From Typhlomys cinereus (Eukaryota; Chordata; Mammalia; Rodentia; Platacanthomyidae), in assembly GCA_023101885.1 (NCBI GenBank), contig JALPQD010000514.1:93602-157601 (forward strand): 64,000 bases of DNA. The letters are read 5' to 3'. Below the pieces are notes generated by a model, which ran no database searches, was not told the DNA's origin, and worked only from the letters and a program-made list of their open reading frames with translations. Below are positions 43,501 through 49,098 of the stretch, piece by piece (position 1 is the stretch's first letter; every line of letters begins with the position of its first letter). Made by a program: the position numbers and the translations under genes.

Positions 43501-46500
43501 AGGACACTTGGATTCGGTAGTGCCCAGCAGGAACAGAAAACGCACTCAACAAGTAGCTATTGCATGACATCTGGTATTGCAACTAACAGCTGATGAATTG
43601 CCAAAAGAACTTGAGCTACGGGCAGATCACAACAAATGCCCAGCTGTTCCCACCCCTTCCCAACCCTGGACTTGCCAGTGAAACCCCACAGCTGCTCCTG
43701 ACCTCTGCACACTGCACAGACATCCAACATGCAGGGACTCAGAACAGGGTGAGGAATGGGCTGTGCGGATAACAATTACATCCAGATAATTCCACCCAGC
43801 TGATGGAAACTCAGGATCCCAGGGAAGCTTCCCAGAGGAGGTGACACAAGAACCTAGTGACTAGACAGGTGCAGAAGTCCCTCATTTTTTTAACGGCACT
43901 GACTGATGGGACAGTGGCTCAGCAGAACAGGAGGAGGGGAAAGAGCTTCCAGAGCCCAGTTACCAAACACAAACACACATGGTAGGAAGGAAAATGTTAA
44001 AGATTTCAATACTAATCAGAGGTAAAAATCACACATTCTTCAGATCGCTGACATTCTGCACTGACTCCCAAAGACAGCCCACACTGACAACGGGCATTCC
44101 TTCCAGGACCACCATTTGCAGGTGTACCAGGGCTTTGAGTTTTAAACAGCTCCTCCACACAGCCCATCAACATCCGGTTTGTCATTCTGTGCAGCCCTTG
44201 GGAAGATCACTCCTTCCGCAGCTCACATGACTTCAGAGCTTCCTGTGAGAAACGGTTCACCTAACATGACAAAGGTCGACAGTTCACTCTAAGCTGAAAA
44301 AACATCAGAGCTCAGAGCGTACCAAGCAATGAATTTGAAGATACTGAAAAGCCACAAAAGGGGCTGGAGAGATGTCTCAGGGGTGAAGACTCTGGCTTCC
44401 AAGTAAAAGATCTTGAATTCAGATTTCAGGTCCTGCATAAAAACACCATGGTGGCAACCTGAATTTCAAGCTCTGGTGGGAGGCGCCTGGAAAATCCCAG
44501 AGCAAAACAAAAGGGAGGTAGAAGCAATCCAGGATAATTCCTGAAGTCACCCTTGGTCTTCTACAGGGACATAGAGTGCCCTCTGATATACATACACAAG
44601 AGAGCACGCGCACGCACACACACACACACATACATGCGCGTGCGCAAAATAAGTAAATTTTTAGAAAGTCACAAAAGATCAAAGCACATGATGCCTGAGG
44701 TAACCTGAATCAGCCTCCTCCAGCTTCTGCCACCTGCCATGCCTTGTCCACCATAATAGACCATCTCTCCTTTGAAACCATAAGCCAAATAAATCTCCCT
44801 TTCTCCCTTAAGTTGTGTATGAGTGTTGTTTCACAGCAATAAAAGCAAAGAAACTATAACAAACCTACGGTCTAGTCACCAACATGCAAATCACCAGCTT
44901 ATGACACAAATACTTTACCAAGTCTCATTAACCAAACTAGTGCTTGATTCAGGCAGTGGACAGTGCCACAGCTGGTGACATCTGGGTCCCATGGCCTCTT
45001 TATGAACTTTCCCATTTCATGTGCATCACTGAATTTAACATGAAGTGGCTACTTACATTCCCGTTTGACAAGAACGGCTTTACGGTTCTGAAGGGTTAAG
45101 TAGTTTTCTCTAAGGTGACGTAGTCAGAAAGCATAAAATTGGAAAGTACTCTATCCAGCCTTAAAACCTGCTCCCAAGAACTGCTCACAGTAGATCTGAA
45201 TGTCCCTAGCATCTGACTGGACTGACATAAAACTGTAGAGCCTGCCGACTGTCTGTCTCCAGCTTGTTAAGTTGTCCCTATCAGCAAACTTTCGGTACAC
45301 AATTTCAAAGCATTTTTCAAAAAGAAATTTACTCAGCATATCTTAGTTGGTAGGAGCATCTAGCTGCCATGCATGAAGCCCTGGATTCCATCCCCAGCAT
45401 GAGATGAACCAAGCGTGGTGGTGCCTGCCTACAAGCCCAGAACTTGACAGGTTCAAGCAAGATGGTCATCCTTGACTACACAGCAAATTGAGTTCAAGAC
45501 CAACCTGGCAACATGAAACCCTATCTCAAAAAACACATTAATTAAAAGTGAGGAAGTACTAAGCCATTTTCCTAAGACGCAACTCTATCAAGCAGGAAGA
45601 CTGGAATTTTTCATGTTTTGAAGAAATACAAATCTTCTCTGCTTATCTTCAAAGCTAAATCGTAATTATTTTTTATAGTAATGAAAGGAAAGCTTACAGT
45701 GCAAAAGTAACCATTCTCATGCATACAAGCTAATTATTCCCCATGTTTTGCATAGAAACCTTCATAGCTGAAGGAAAAATCATCTGACTCAAGGACTATG
45801 GAAATTCTTACAAAATACAGCAACTATATCACATTTTAATATATACATTATGTGCTTAACTGTCTTTATAAATTTTTCTTGTGGCACTGACAATCAAACC
45901 CAGGGTCTTGTCAACTGAACTACACCTGCAGCCCAGTACACAGGTGGATAAGTGAACACCAGTTAAGGAGCTTTGTGGACTCCCCACCCCCACCAACCTC
46001 CTCCGAGCTAGCACAGACCAGCCAGCCATCCCTTAGGTCAGCACTACCGGGGAGGTGGGCTCTCCAAATTTCCTTCCATTGAACTTTCTGAAAAGTTTGG
46101 ATTTTCCTTGTTAACAACTCATTTGAGAAACTGCACAATGATCTCAATTTTCCCCCATCCTGTGTGACACCAGAAAGTTCTTATGCAGGAAGCAAGCGGT
46201 TATCTTTTCTACAGTAAAGACTAAGGCTTGAAATAGATAATGGGGTTCAGCCAAAATAGCCAAGCCACTTGTTACTATTACATAGAGTTTCCTGTTCCAA
46301 AACATAGAACAAAGCTGCTAGCCTGGATGAAGACTCACACTTCATCCCAAGAGAAAAAAGATATGGCAGGCAGAGGGCAGGGCTCAGAAGAGCTTGCTGC
46401 ATACCCTCTAATTCCTATAGCAACAGTGCCCCCACCCCCCAGGAGTGACAGAAAACACAGCAGAACTAAGCAGCAGGAACAGGAGGGGTGGGGAGTGGGA

Positions 46501-46805
46501 GGGGTACATATCTACATCAACGCCTACCAAGCCAATGCCAGAGACCGCCACAAAACTATCCTTACTATAGGAAATCAACAATATCAAGAAGACTGAGATG
46601 GTAACAGGTACAAAAACGTTTGTAGTAGGAACCTTCATGATGGTCACCGGACAAAAAGTAGTCTACAGCCATCTCGTTTTGGCACGAGGACTCGGCAGCA
46701 CCAACCTCAACCTATGTCCCAGACATGTATATCTCCCTTTGTTAATTCTTTTTGTCAAAAAAAACCACTTTTTTAAAATTTATTTTATTTTTGCATGTGC
46801 GCGCG

Positions 46806-46854
<49 letters not shown>

Positions 46855-48883
46855 ACACGTATATATGTGTATGTCTCAGAGGGCACTATGTGCCCTTTGT
46901 GGAGGACTAATGGCGACTTCATTCTGGATTGCTTCTACCTCCTTTCGCTTTGCTCCAGGCTCTGCCTACCAGGGCCAGATGTGTAGGCGTCTGTAGTTTC
47001 CACCTGGCATTTTTATATAGGACCTGGAATCTGAACTCAGGTGCTTCTGCTTGCAAGGCGGAGTCTTAACCCCTGAGCCATCTCTCCAGCCCCTTCTTTA
47101 ATGGCCTATTACCATATCCTGGACCAGTTCTTATGAACTCATGGACTTAATCCATCAAACTTCTTTCATTCATCACCATCATCATTGGTATTTTGGAATA
47201 CCAATCATGTACTAAGAAAGTTAACAGGAATATTACACAGCTTTAGCTTCATGAGTACCCACTAGGGAAAAGAGAACTTTAGATTAAGGAAATACAGGGT
47301 TTAGACAGGTGGTGGAGAGCGTGCACTCACTGTGCAGATGGCAATCTGAATCCCTAGAATACTGCTTGGCAAGGGTGGACACAGTGCCTTCACTATGAGA
47401 CAAAGCTATCTGACTTGAGTTACAGAAGTAACAAGTTCTGGGTTCAAGTGAAAGGCCTGACCTCGATATATAGAGTGGGGAGTGAGTGAGCAAGACAGCC
47501 AAAGTCAACCTTTGGACAGACACATGACCCCACACATGCAAAGAGGCATACATACATGCATGTACAATGCACACAAACATACAGGGAAGGCAAAGAAGGA
47601 GAAGGAGGAAGAAAAAGAAGAGGAAGAAGAGCAGGAGGAGGAAGAAGAGAATAATTTCAAACCTCTGTAAAAGATGAGGAGGAGGAAGAGGAGAAAAGGA
47701 GGGGGAATCTATATCCTGAAGCAAGGTATACCCAATTTCACAGAGGGAGAAACTGTGTTGGCTTGGTAGAAAGAGAAGGCTTCTCATAGGCTGTATCCAC
47801 TGCTTTTTAGAAGACAAGTCCAAGAACTGCCCATATGAGAGGAAGGAGGAAGAAGGAAAACGGATACTTGCAAAAGGAGAAAGTTGATGACTTGGTTCAG
47901 GCAAAGGATGTGTTGGATACCATATGGATAGCAAATGCACGTGAACAGTTGTGCAGTGATTTGCAGCAAGACCTGTTATGTCCCATCAAAGAACTTAGGG
48001 CTGTCAAGGATTAACCAAAGTTTACAGTAAAAATCTCATTCAGCTTACAAGAAGTGTTTTATTGTATTTTCAATGTAAGAAAGCTTACATTAAAAGCTTC
48101 CATTTGGAGTTTATTTTTTAAAGAAACTATCACCATTGGACCAACATCTGCATCTCTGTCAAGAGGTGAGCAACAGGTGTAGCAGGCTCCCCCACCAAGG
48201 GGGCACATGACCCCTGGCACAGTACTGAGTCTGTAGGGACAATCAAGTAGATGTCACAAACACTGAAATTAACACAGGGATTAAACTCAACATTGGAACG
48301 GGAAGCATAGGATAGCAAGCTTGAAGCCAAGAAGGCACAAACCACAAACGAGACTAACCACCAGGCACAGATAAAGAGAGATGATGAAAATACTGCAGGC
48401 ACAGGGATTCTTATTTATCATTTAACTTTTCCGTGTATTTGCTTATGAACAATGACTACATTAGGAGGCAGGAAGCATGTCAAAAATGATTTGCAAATAA
48501 AATCAAGTAAGCAATTCGTAAGCTGTGTGGAAAACCCATGGCTATAGATCGTCCCTGCTAGGCAAAGAGGAACGCAGCAAGTGTCATGTGTGGTTCCTAC
48601 TGTTTTCCAGCCCGAACAAATCCTCGCTGCAAACTTTGCCCAGAGGATCTCCGGAGAAAGGATGCTCACAAGCAGAGGCGGGACATAAGCTCTCCTCCCC
48701 CTGGCCAAACTTTCTTGGTCAACTTGGAAACCATTTCAATGCACTCTGAAGCCAGGCCCGGTCAGGGAACTTACACAAGCCGTTGACGTCCAGCATGTTG
48801 GATATGCCACGGTCACTCATGTCCACTTCCGGCTGATTCTTCTCCCGACTCTCCTCCACCAACTTTTTCAGAGACTTGGACAT
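958..48883 (-). CDS. RSU1: Ras suppressor protein 1, six coding exons, 3' end missing
   Basis: RSU1 is an intracellular leucine-rich repeat protein that binds the LIM protein PINCH1 in the ILK-PINCH-parvin complex at integrin adhesions; it was first found as a suppressor of Ras transformation. Six coding exons join in phase: 48775..48883, 26471..26521, 7821..7941, 3063..3181, 1338..1420, 958..1072. They sum to 598 bases (199 codons plus one base) out of about 277 codons in the family. The start is the conserved [12 protein letters not shown] at 48883. Six or seven LRR units with the LxxLxLxxN pattern are visible. All introns have GT donors and AG acceptors. The C-terminal part, after PPELG, lies to the left of base 1; I searched 1..957 for it and saw nothing. 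Identity is from recognising the protein; the only clear differences from human are conservative. Confidence 0.97.
1073..1337 (-). other. RSU1: RSU1 short intron, 265 bp
   Basis: The shortest coding intron of the gene, phase 0, with GTAAGT donor at 1337 and a pyrimidine-rich acceptor ending TTTAG. No repeat is recognised inside it. Confidence 0.9.
1338..1420 (-). CDS. RSU1: RSU1 coding exon, LRR ([16 protein letters not shown])
   Basis: 83 bases. Acceptor TTTGCAG before 1420, donor ATA|GTAAGT after 1338. The first two bases complete a Thr codon split with the preceding exon, then [20 protein letters not shown] and KLTKLQI follow. This is one LRR and the start of the next. Ends in phase 0. 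Confidence 0.97.
2060..2168 (+). repeat. B1-like SINE fragment
   Basis: Diverged Alu/B1-type (7SL-derived) sequence: CAGCCCCAGCACTTAGAAGG, then GAGGTCAAGTTAGGCTACAT. The A-rich tail seems to have seeded the adjoining GGAA array. Confidence 0.7.
2169..2355 (+). repeat. (GGAA)n microsatellite in purine tract
   Basis: Starts as irregular polypurine and becomes nearly pure GGAA repeats from about 2261 to 2355. It is open in both strands (KEGR on one, SFLP on the other), so the apparent reading frames here are artefacts. Confidence 0.97.
3063..3181 (-). CDS. RSU1: RSU1 coding exon, LRR ([11 protein letters not shown] to NFFYL)
   Basis: 119 bases. Acceptor AACTGTAG before 3181, donor CTTA|GTAAG after 3063. 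The first base completes a Gly codon; then [20 protein letters not shown] and [19 protein letters not shown] follow, with the first base of Thr at the end. Contains the end of one LRR and a full LRR ([20 protein letters not shown]). The residues NEH match what I recall of mouse, where human has SEN. Confidence 0.97.
4624..4663 (+). repeat. Two perfect 20-bp tandem copies
   Basis: The unit ACTAGGTTGACAATTAGCCA occurs twice back to back with no mismatch. It looks like a single recent duplication inside an intron. Confidence 0.95.
6045..6135 (+). repeat. MIR-like ancient SINE fragment
   Basis: Reads as a diverged MIR head: ACAGTAACAGCTAATGTGG, then GCTTACCATGTACCAGGCCA, matching the MIR pattern of ACAGCTAACATTTATTGAGC followed by CTATGTGCCAGGC. 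Assigned by eye. Confidence 0.55.
7065..7440 (-). repeat. B2-superfamily SINE, B3-like, minus strand
   Basis: Ends on the plus strand with GAGCCATCTCCCCAGCAC, the reverse complement of the tRNA-derived SINE head. The left part is a degenerate TGCATG/TGTG tail. The body has CTTGGGATCAAACTCTGGTC, the reversed internal promoter region. Old and diverged. Confidence 0.75.
7821..7941 (-). CDS. RSU1: RSU1 coding exon, LRRs ([11 protein letters not shown] to LKHLNL)
   Basis: 121 bases. Acceptor TTCCTGTAG before 7941, donor TTGG|GTGAGT after 7821. Two bases complete a split codon (A+CC, Thr54), then [20 protein letters not shown] and [19 protein letters not shown]. Human has Met at position 54; Thr agrees with the mouse protein as I recall it. 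Contains an LRR ([18 protein letters not shown]) and the start of the next. Confidence 0.97.
8546..8582 (+). repeat. (CA)n microsatellite
   Basis: About 18 CA units in RSU1 intronic sequence, not attached to a SINE that I can recognise. Confidence 0.97.
9036..9460 (+). repeat. LTR-like interspersed repeat, family A copy 1
   Basis: Starts TGTGTCAATTTGACAGTTGA. Key shared blocks are GATTGTCTAGTTGATGGGGA, GGCCCAGCCC, CTCTCAGCCATTACTGTGGC and GCTCTCCTGCCAAGCTGGAC. It lines up along its length with copies at 25141, 35727, 36791 and (reversed) 32602. Probably an endogenous-retrovirus-type LTR of a rodent family I cannot name; no coding part remains. Confidence 0.7.
10600..10870. promoter_or_regulatory. 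Repeat-poor intronic stretch, possible conserved element
   Basis: No SINE, LTR or simple repeat is visible. It has clustered homeodomain-type cores (CAATTAAATG, CCAATTTA, CCAATTATGCTAAATG). A regulatory role is inference only; cross-species conservation could not be tested. Confidence 0.3.
11180..11188 (+). repeat. Short poly(G) run
   Basis: A poly(G) run lies within about 11176..11189. It is slippage-prone low-complexity sequence in an intron. Confidence 0.6.
12394..12530 (+). repeat. B1-type SINE
   Basis: GCCAGCAGGGTGGTGCACAC, then ATCCCAGCACCCAAGGGGCT and CAAGTTCAAGGCCTGACTGG. This is a recognisable but diverged 7SL-derived B1 monomer. Confidence 0.8.
13380..13625 (+). repeat. B2-superfamily SINE (DIP-like)
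   Basis: Head GGGCTGGAGAGATGGCTCAG. Its body shares the AAACCCCATAGCAAAGCAAT and AAGTCACCTTTGGGTCTCCA blocks with the copies at 17278, 25737, 44361, 57549 and 59741. The tail is A-rich after CACATACAC. Confidence 0.9.
14826..15190 (+). repeat. B2-superfamily SINE (B3-like) with ACAG/CA tail
   Basis: Diverged tRNA-derived head (AGGGGCAGAGGACAGAAGTC), a GAGCTCCAGGTTCCATGAGA block typical of B3-type elements, and a tail of CA and (GACA)n repeats at 15145..15187. Confidence 0.75.
15315..15636 (-). repeat. B2-superfamily SINE (DIP-like), minus strand
   Basis: On the plus strand it begins with a TGTGTATG tail, has GGAGTTTCCCAGGCTCTGC in the body and ends CATCTTTCCAGCC, the reverse of the SINE head. 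The internal TTTTTTTTTAACATGGGATC is a slippage change of the TTTTATGTGGGATC block. Confidence 0.88.
17278..17585 (+). repeat. B2-superfamily SINE (DIP-like) with (CA)n/(CG)n tail
   Basis: Full-length copy: CTGGAGAGATGGCTCAGAGG, then GAGTTCAGATCCCCAGATCC (B-box region), then a body, then a tail with CATA, GTGTGCGCACGCGCGCGC and (AC)n up to 17584. The alternating purine-pyrimidine tail is Z-DNA-prone. Confidence 0.92.
17687..17775 (+). repeat. ID-type SINE
   Basis: GCTGGGGGAGTGTAGTTCAG, then AAAGCCCTGGGTTATATCCT and an A-rich tail. This is the tRNA-Ala/BC1-related ID pattern, diverged. Confidence 0.75.
18234..18430 (+). repeat. Minisatellite, 34-bp unit, six copies
   Basis: Units start at 18234, 18268, 18302, 18336, 18370 and 18404, exactly 34 bases apart, each beginning CACTGGATTGTG. 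Most contain the palindrome GTGTACAC. The last unit decays at about 18430. Copies differ at few sites (CCCTGATCAG versus TCCTCATCAG). The reading frame crossing it is chance. Confidence 0.97.
19395..19760. promoter_or_regulatory. Repeat-poor intronic stretch, candidate conserved enhancer
   Basis: About 365 bases free of visible repeats. It has TTTAATTAAT near 19470, CACTAATTAAA near 19563, a TCF/LEF-type ATCAAAG at 19588..19594 and several TAAA/ATTTGTGC blocks, in the style of vertebrate conserved non-coding elements. The function is inference from composition. Confidence 0.35.
21585..21780 (+). repeat. Polypurine tract (GA/GGAA-rich)
   Basis: About 190 bases almost wholly A and G on the plus strand, degenerating to GACAGA/AACAGAG at the right. 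The Lys/Glu/Arg-rich frame over it is an artefact. Confidence 0.92.
22200..22262 (+). repeat. ID-type SINE remnant, internally deleted
   Basis: GGGGTGGGGAAATGACTCAG joins directly to GTACGTCCCCAGCACTA: both ends of an ID element with the middle lost, followed by (CAGT/CAAC)n. Confidence 0.6.
22648..22735 (+). repeat. ID-type SINE
   Basis: AGCTGGCAAGGTAGCTCAAT, then GCCTGAACTCCATCCCCAGC, close to the ID consensus ending in CCCCAGCAC. Confidence 0.78.
23886..24085 (+). repeat. B2-superfamily SINE, short form with (TC)n tail
   Basis: GGCCAGCAAGGAGGCTCAGC head, GTGAGTTCCATCGGGACGCC where the B box should be, then a diverged body and a CT-rich tail at 24042..24068. The head resembles the copies at 31485 and 40675. 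Confidence 0.72.
24896..25120 (+). repeat. B2-superfamily SINE with (CA)n tail
   Basis: GGGCGGGTGAAATGACTCAG head, GCCCTGATCCATGTAAAGGT, a body with GAGAGACTGCAGATC, and a TGCATGCATGCACAC/(CA)n tail. Diverged. It abuts the LTR-like copy at 25141. Confidence 0.7.
25141..25560 (+). repeat. LTR-like interspersed repeat, family A copy 2
   Basis: Starts TGTCAACTTGAAGGTTGAGG. Shares GATTGTCTAGTTGATGGGGA, GGCCCAGCCCATGGTGGGTG and GCTCCTGCCAAGCTGGACTA with copy 1. It has an AATAAA followed by CCCTTTGTTCCC, as an LTR polyadenylation region would. Confidence 0.72.
25655..25736 (+). repeat. Polypurine tract (GAAA/GAGA)
   Basis: Irregular AGAAAGGA-type repeats, directly in front of the SINE at 25737. 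Confidence 0.85.
25737..25990 (+). repeat. B2-superfamily SINE (DIP-like)
   Basis: The head is diverged (GCTAGAGAAAAGGTTCAGAG) but the body is clear: GGGAAACCCCAGAGCAAAGC, then TTCTTGATGTCACCCTTTGG, with an A-rich tail. Confidence 0.88.
26050..26175 (-). repeat. B1-type SINE, minus strand
   Basis: Plus strand reads GAGTGGTCTTGAACTCCCAA, then ACAGGTGTGCACCACCTCAC, the reverse complement of a B1 monomer. Confidence 0.82.
26471..26521 (-). CDS. RSU1: RSU1 coding exon, first LRR ([16 protein letters not shown])
   Basis: 51 bases. Acceptor CTTTGCAG before 26521, donor ACAA|GTAAGTT after 26471. Two bases complete Phe37, then [16 protein letters not shown], then the first base of codon 54. Human has TLSHITQLVL here, so Ser38 and Ala40 are differences from human. 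Begins the leucine-rich repeat region. Confidence 0.96.
26690..26830. promoter_or_regulatory. TAAT-rich stretch beside an exon, possible conserved element
   Basis: GCAATTAACGGTGCAATTAG and GCTAATGAGATTAATG lie about 170 bases upstream (in gene sense) of the 26471..26521 exon, with no repeat. A role is inferred from motif density only. Confidence 0.3.
28558..28771 (+). repeat. Compound (GATA)n-(GAGA)n-(GACA)n microsatellite
   Basis: About 210 bases: GATA units to about 28652, then GAGA/GATA mixtures to 28736, then GACA/GATA to 28771. Interrupted units show it is old and evolving. The Leu/Ser-rich minus frames over it are artefacts. Confidence 0.97.
29555..29930 (+). repeat. ERVL-MaLR-like solo LTR (MLT1-type), plus strand
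   Basis: Matches the MLT1-type layout in order: CTAATCCTCAACGTGATGGT; ATGAATGGGGTTAGCACCCT; a block with ACTCTCACCAGACAGC; AACTGTGAAGAATAAATTCC (poly(A) signal); and a tail around TTTTACTGTAACAATCCAG. No internal region follows. Confidence 0.75.
29935..30290 (+). repeat. ERVL-MaLR-like LTR, second copy, plus strand
   Basis: Directly follows the previous LTR. Contains GAGATGGAGCCTTGCTGAAG, CATGCCTTTTCCACCATAAT, AACTGTAACCAAACAAATCT and TCTCACAGCAGCAGAGAGAA, the 3' end pattern of rodent/primate MaLR LTRs. It shares the 3' half with 44690..44865. Confidence 0.65.
30490..30790. promoter_or_regulatory. Repeat-poor intronic stretch, possible conserved element
   Basis: No visible repeat. Contains AAGTAACTAATTAGAATG, GCCTAATGATGAGCAAAG and CAATCACTTTGTTGTG (SOX-type core). 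Inference only. Confidence 0.28.
31485..31740 (+). repeat. B2-superfamily SINE, short form with (TC)n tail
   Basis: Head GGCAGTGACATGAACTCAGC, then CAGTTCAATCCCTGGTGGAA, then a CT/GT-rich tail at 31620..31720 and AAATAAATATTTTAAAA. Same short form as 23886 and 40675. Confidence 0.72.
31748..31870 (+). repeat. B1-type SINE
   Basis: GACTGGGTATGGTGACTCCT, then TCCAGGCCAGCTTGGACTAC and GAAATCAGCCTGGCTACACT. B1-like, partly duplicated internally. Confidence 0.65.
32602..32942 (-). repeat. LTR-like interspersed repeat, family A copy 5, minus strand
   Basis: Plus strand ends CAATTGTCAAGTTGACACC, the reverse complement of the TGTCAACTTGAC start of the family. The body has a reversed GGGCCCCATCAATTACATAA block where the others have a TTGATGGGG block. 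Diverged from the plus-strand copies. Confidence 0.55.
33007..33215 (+). repeat. B1/B3-like composite SINE with internal duplication
   Basis: GCCAGGAATGGTGGCACATG opens a B1-like part. AAGTCTTGCTGGCCA occurs twice (near 33076 and 33124), and the end AGAGACAGGGTCTCAAAAAA resembles the 3' part of B3-type SINEs. Probably two nested SINEs plus a local duplication. Confidence 0.6.
34285..34610 (-). repeat. ERVL-MaLR-like LTR, minus strand, with (GA)n insertion
   Basis: Plus strand reads GTTACCCTTCTGATGCTGTG, then CTTATTTGGCTTAAGG, an AGAGAGAG array at 34437..34472, and GAGCCTGTGGGGGGGACAAT near the end, the reverse of an LTR start region. Parallel to the copy at 39215. Confidence 0.55.
35727..36090 (+). 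repeat. LTR-like interspersed repeat, family A copy 3
   Basis: Starts TGTCAACTTGACAAGAGAAG. Shares CAGACCCAGCCCATAGTGGG, then TTGGCCAGTTCTCTCAGCTG, then AACGCTCCTGTTAAACAGGA with the other copies. Confidence 0.7.
36505..36785 (-). repeat. MLT1-type LTR remnant, minus strand, first part
   Basis: Plus strand reads TTGTGTTGTTACATCTAAAT, TTTATTTCTTAGAGTTCTAG, and CTGAAATATGGCATCAATCA: the reverse complement of an MLT1-type LTR 3' half and middle. It stops where family A copy 4 begins and resumes at 37180. Confidence 0.68.
36791..37150 (+). repeat. LTR-like interspersed repeat, family A copy 4 (nested)
   Basis: Starts GGCATCAGTCTGACAACTGA. Shares AACACCCAGTCTATAGTAAG, GTGTGGCCAATTCTCTCAAC and TCAATAAACCCTTTACCACC. 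It is inserted within the reversed MLT1-type LTR flanking it, so it is younger than that LTR. Confidence 0.7.
37180..37262 (-). repeat. MLT1-type LTR remnant, minus strand, second part
   Basis: CCCATTTCCCAACACTGTCA, then GTGAGCTATGGGGACACATT, the reverse of the first 80 or so bases of an MLT1-type LTR. Continues the piece that ends at 36785. Confidence 0.65.
37403..37601 (-). repeat. 5'-truncated L1 3' end, minus strand
   Basis: In minus-strand sense: a long G-rich polypurine tract (C-rich at 37448..37552 on the plus strand), then AT-rich sequence and poly(A) (T run at about 37405..37415). This is the layout of a LINE-1 3' UTR. ACAGCTGG stands on both sides (37395 and 37602) and could be a short target-site duplication. 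Confidence 0.55.
38690..38800 (+). repeat. Degraded L1 ORF2 3' fragment
   Basis: CATATGTTCATGGCTACACT, then ATTTATAGTAGCCCTAGTGG recalls the L1 segment ATTGCTGCACTATTCACAATAGCC. A possible continuation lies at 39110..39180 after an intervening element at about 38806..39064. Weak. Confidence 0.4.
39215..39595 (-). repeat. ERVL-MaLR-like LTR, minus strand
   Basis: Plus strand: CTTTTTGCTGCTGTGAGACA, GAGATTTATTTGACGCATAG, then ACATGAGCCTGTGGGGACAA and CCGTGACACC at the end. Same family and orientation as 34285. No coding remnant. Confidence 0.6.
40299..40588 (+). repeat. (TG)n, B1-like fragment and (GA)n cluster
   Basis: (TG)n at 40299..40348, a diverged B1-like fragment at 40365..40490 (GAGTTTGAGGTCAACCTGGC), and (GA)n at 40509..40588. 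The minus reading frames across it are low-complexity artefacts. Confidence 0.88.
40675..40890 (+). repeat. B2-superfamily SINE, short form with (TC)n tail
   Basis: GGGCCAGCAAGATAGCTCAG head, CTGAGTTTGATCCTTAAAAT (B-box region), CTGTCCTCTGACACCTGTGC, then a TC array at 40837..40865 and TAAATTAACTAATAAA. Confidence 0.8.
41575..41780 (+). repeat. B1-type SINE followed by ID fragment
   Basis: B1: GATTAGTGGCACAAACCTTT, then CAAGATCAACCTGGACAGCA. From 41715 there is an ID-like 3' part (TTGCCTAGGATGCATGAGGA, CAATCCCCAGTAATGC) with a poly(A) stretch. Confidence 0.75.
42163..42480 (+). repeat. B2-superfamily SINE (B3-like)
   Basis: GGGGCTAGAGAGGTGGCTCA head, AGACCCTGCCTCACAGGAAT in the 3' part, and a CACACA/TGCATG tail, as in mouse B3-type elements. 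Confidence 0.82.
44361..44662 (+). repeat. B2-superfamily SINE (DIP-like) with target-site duplication
   Basis: GGGGCTGGAGAGATGTCTCA head, body as in the other DIP-like copies, tail (CA)n/GCGC at 44604..44646 and AAATAAGTAAATTTTT. Flanks GAAAAGCCACAAAAG (44346..44360) and AGAAAGTCACAAAAG (44663..44677) match at 13 of 15 positions. Confidence 0.9.
44690..44865 (+). repeat. ERVL-MaLR-like LTR, 3' part
   Basis: CACCTGCCATGCCTTGTCCA, AACCATAAGCCAAATAAATC, TCTCCCTTAAGTTGTGTATG and CAGCAATAAAAGCAAAG: the 3' half of a MaLR LTR with its poly(A) signal. Confidence 0.68.
45020..45180 (+). repeat. MIR-like ancient SINE
   Basis: CCCGTTTGACAAGAACGGCT, then GGGTTAAGTAGTTTTCTCTA and AGGTGACGTAGTCAGAAAGC follow the MIR core (CCATTTTACAGATGAGGAAA, GAGGTTAAGTAACTTGCCCA, AGGTCACACAGCTAG) block by block. 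Confidence 0.65.
45345..45540 (+). repeat. ID-B1 composite SINE (B4-type)
   Basis: An ID-like left part (GCATGAAGCCCTGGATTCCA, TCCCCAGCATGAG) fused to a B1-like right part (AAGCGTGGTGGTGCCTGCCT, AGTTCAAGACCAACCTGGCA) with a CTCAAAAAAC end. This is the B4 arrangement known from rodents. Confidence 0.85.
46775..47094 (-). repeat. B2-superfamily SINE (DIP-like), minus strand, (TG)n tail
   Basis: Plus strand: an AAATTTATTTTATTTTTGCA tail end, GCGCGC and (TG)n at 46796..46860, then a reversed body and TGAGCCATCTCTCCAGCCCC as the reversed head. Well preserved. Confidence 0.93.
47300..47705 (+). repeat. Diverged B2-superfamily SINE followed by (GAA/GGA)n tract
   Basis: TTTAGACAGGTGGTGGAGAG is a poor head, but AAAGGCCTGACCTCGATATA and the TACATGCATGTACAATGCAC tail fit a B2-like element. 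Purine repeats run from 47586 to 47705. The 218-residue minus-strand reading frame over this region is an artefact. Confidence 0.5.
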
Positions 48884-48886
48884 GAT
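48775..48886 (-). CDS. RSU1: RSU1 exon with start codon ([12 protein letters not shown])
   Basis: Acceptor CTTTGCTCCAG before 48886, three bases of 5' UTR (ATC), ATG at 48883..48881, donor TTGT|GTAAGTT after 48775. It encodes [20 protein letters not shown] and [16 protein letters not shown], the conserved N-terminal cap before the leucine-rich repeats, plus the first base of Phe37. Coding part is 48775..48883. The start is chosen because the protein begins identically in human and mouse and an intron acceptor lies just upstream. Confidence 0.98.
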
Positions 48887-49098
48887 CTGGAGCAAAGGAC
48901 AACAAAGCACGTGGGCGACGGCAGGAAGGTGGGGGGACAGGTAAGAAAGACGCCTCGGCTGCCACTCTCCAGGTCTGGGGAGTGGGCATCAGAGGGCAGC
49001 GCCTAGCCAGGGAAAGACCCGGCAGGGGAGCGGGTGGAAGGGTCCAGCCGCGGCGGGCGCGCAGACAGAGACCCAGGCGCGAGGCCTCACGCACTCAC
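48887..49098 (-). other. RSU1: RSU1 first intron in the 5' UTR, 212 bp
   Basis: Bounded by GTGAGT at 49098 and TGCTCCAG at 48887. It is GC-rich and lies within the CpG island. Confidence 0.75.

Larger units (their letters stand above)
26522..48774 (-). other. RSU1: RSU1 intron, 22.3 kb
   Basis: Phase-1 intron (splits codon 37), donor GTAAGTT at 48774. Contents: a repeat-poor stretch at 26690; a GATA/GAGA array at 28558; ERVL-MaLR-like LTR remnants at 29555, 29935, 34285, 36505/37180, 39215 and 44690; a repeat-poor stretch at 30490; LTR-like family A copies at 32602 (reversed), 35727 and 36791; an L1 3' end at 37403; B2-superfamily SINEs at 31485, 40675, 42163, 44361, 46775 and 47300; B1 copies; a MIR at 45020. 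I searched it for further exons and saw none. Confidence 0.85.

Noticed and set aside
47284..47940. 218-codon minus-strand open frame, the longest in the window
   Set aside because: Its middle is Leu/Phe-rich translation of a (GAA/GGA)n purine array and its end reads through a diverged SINE. No protein family is recognisable and there are no splice or promoter signals. It is intronic in RSU1.
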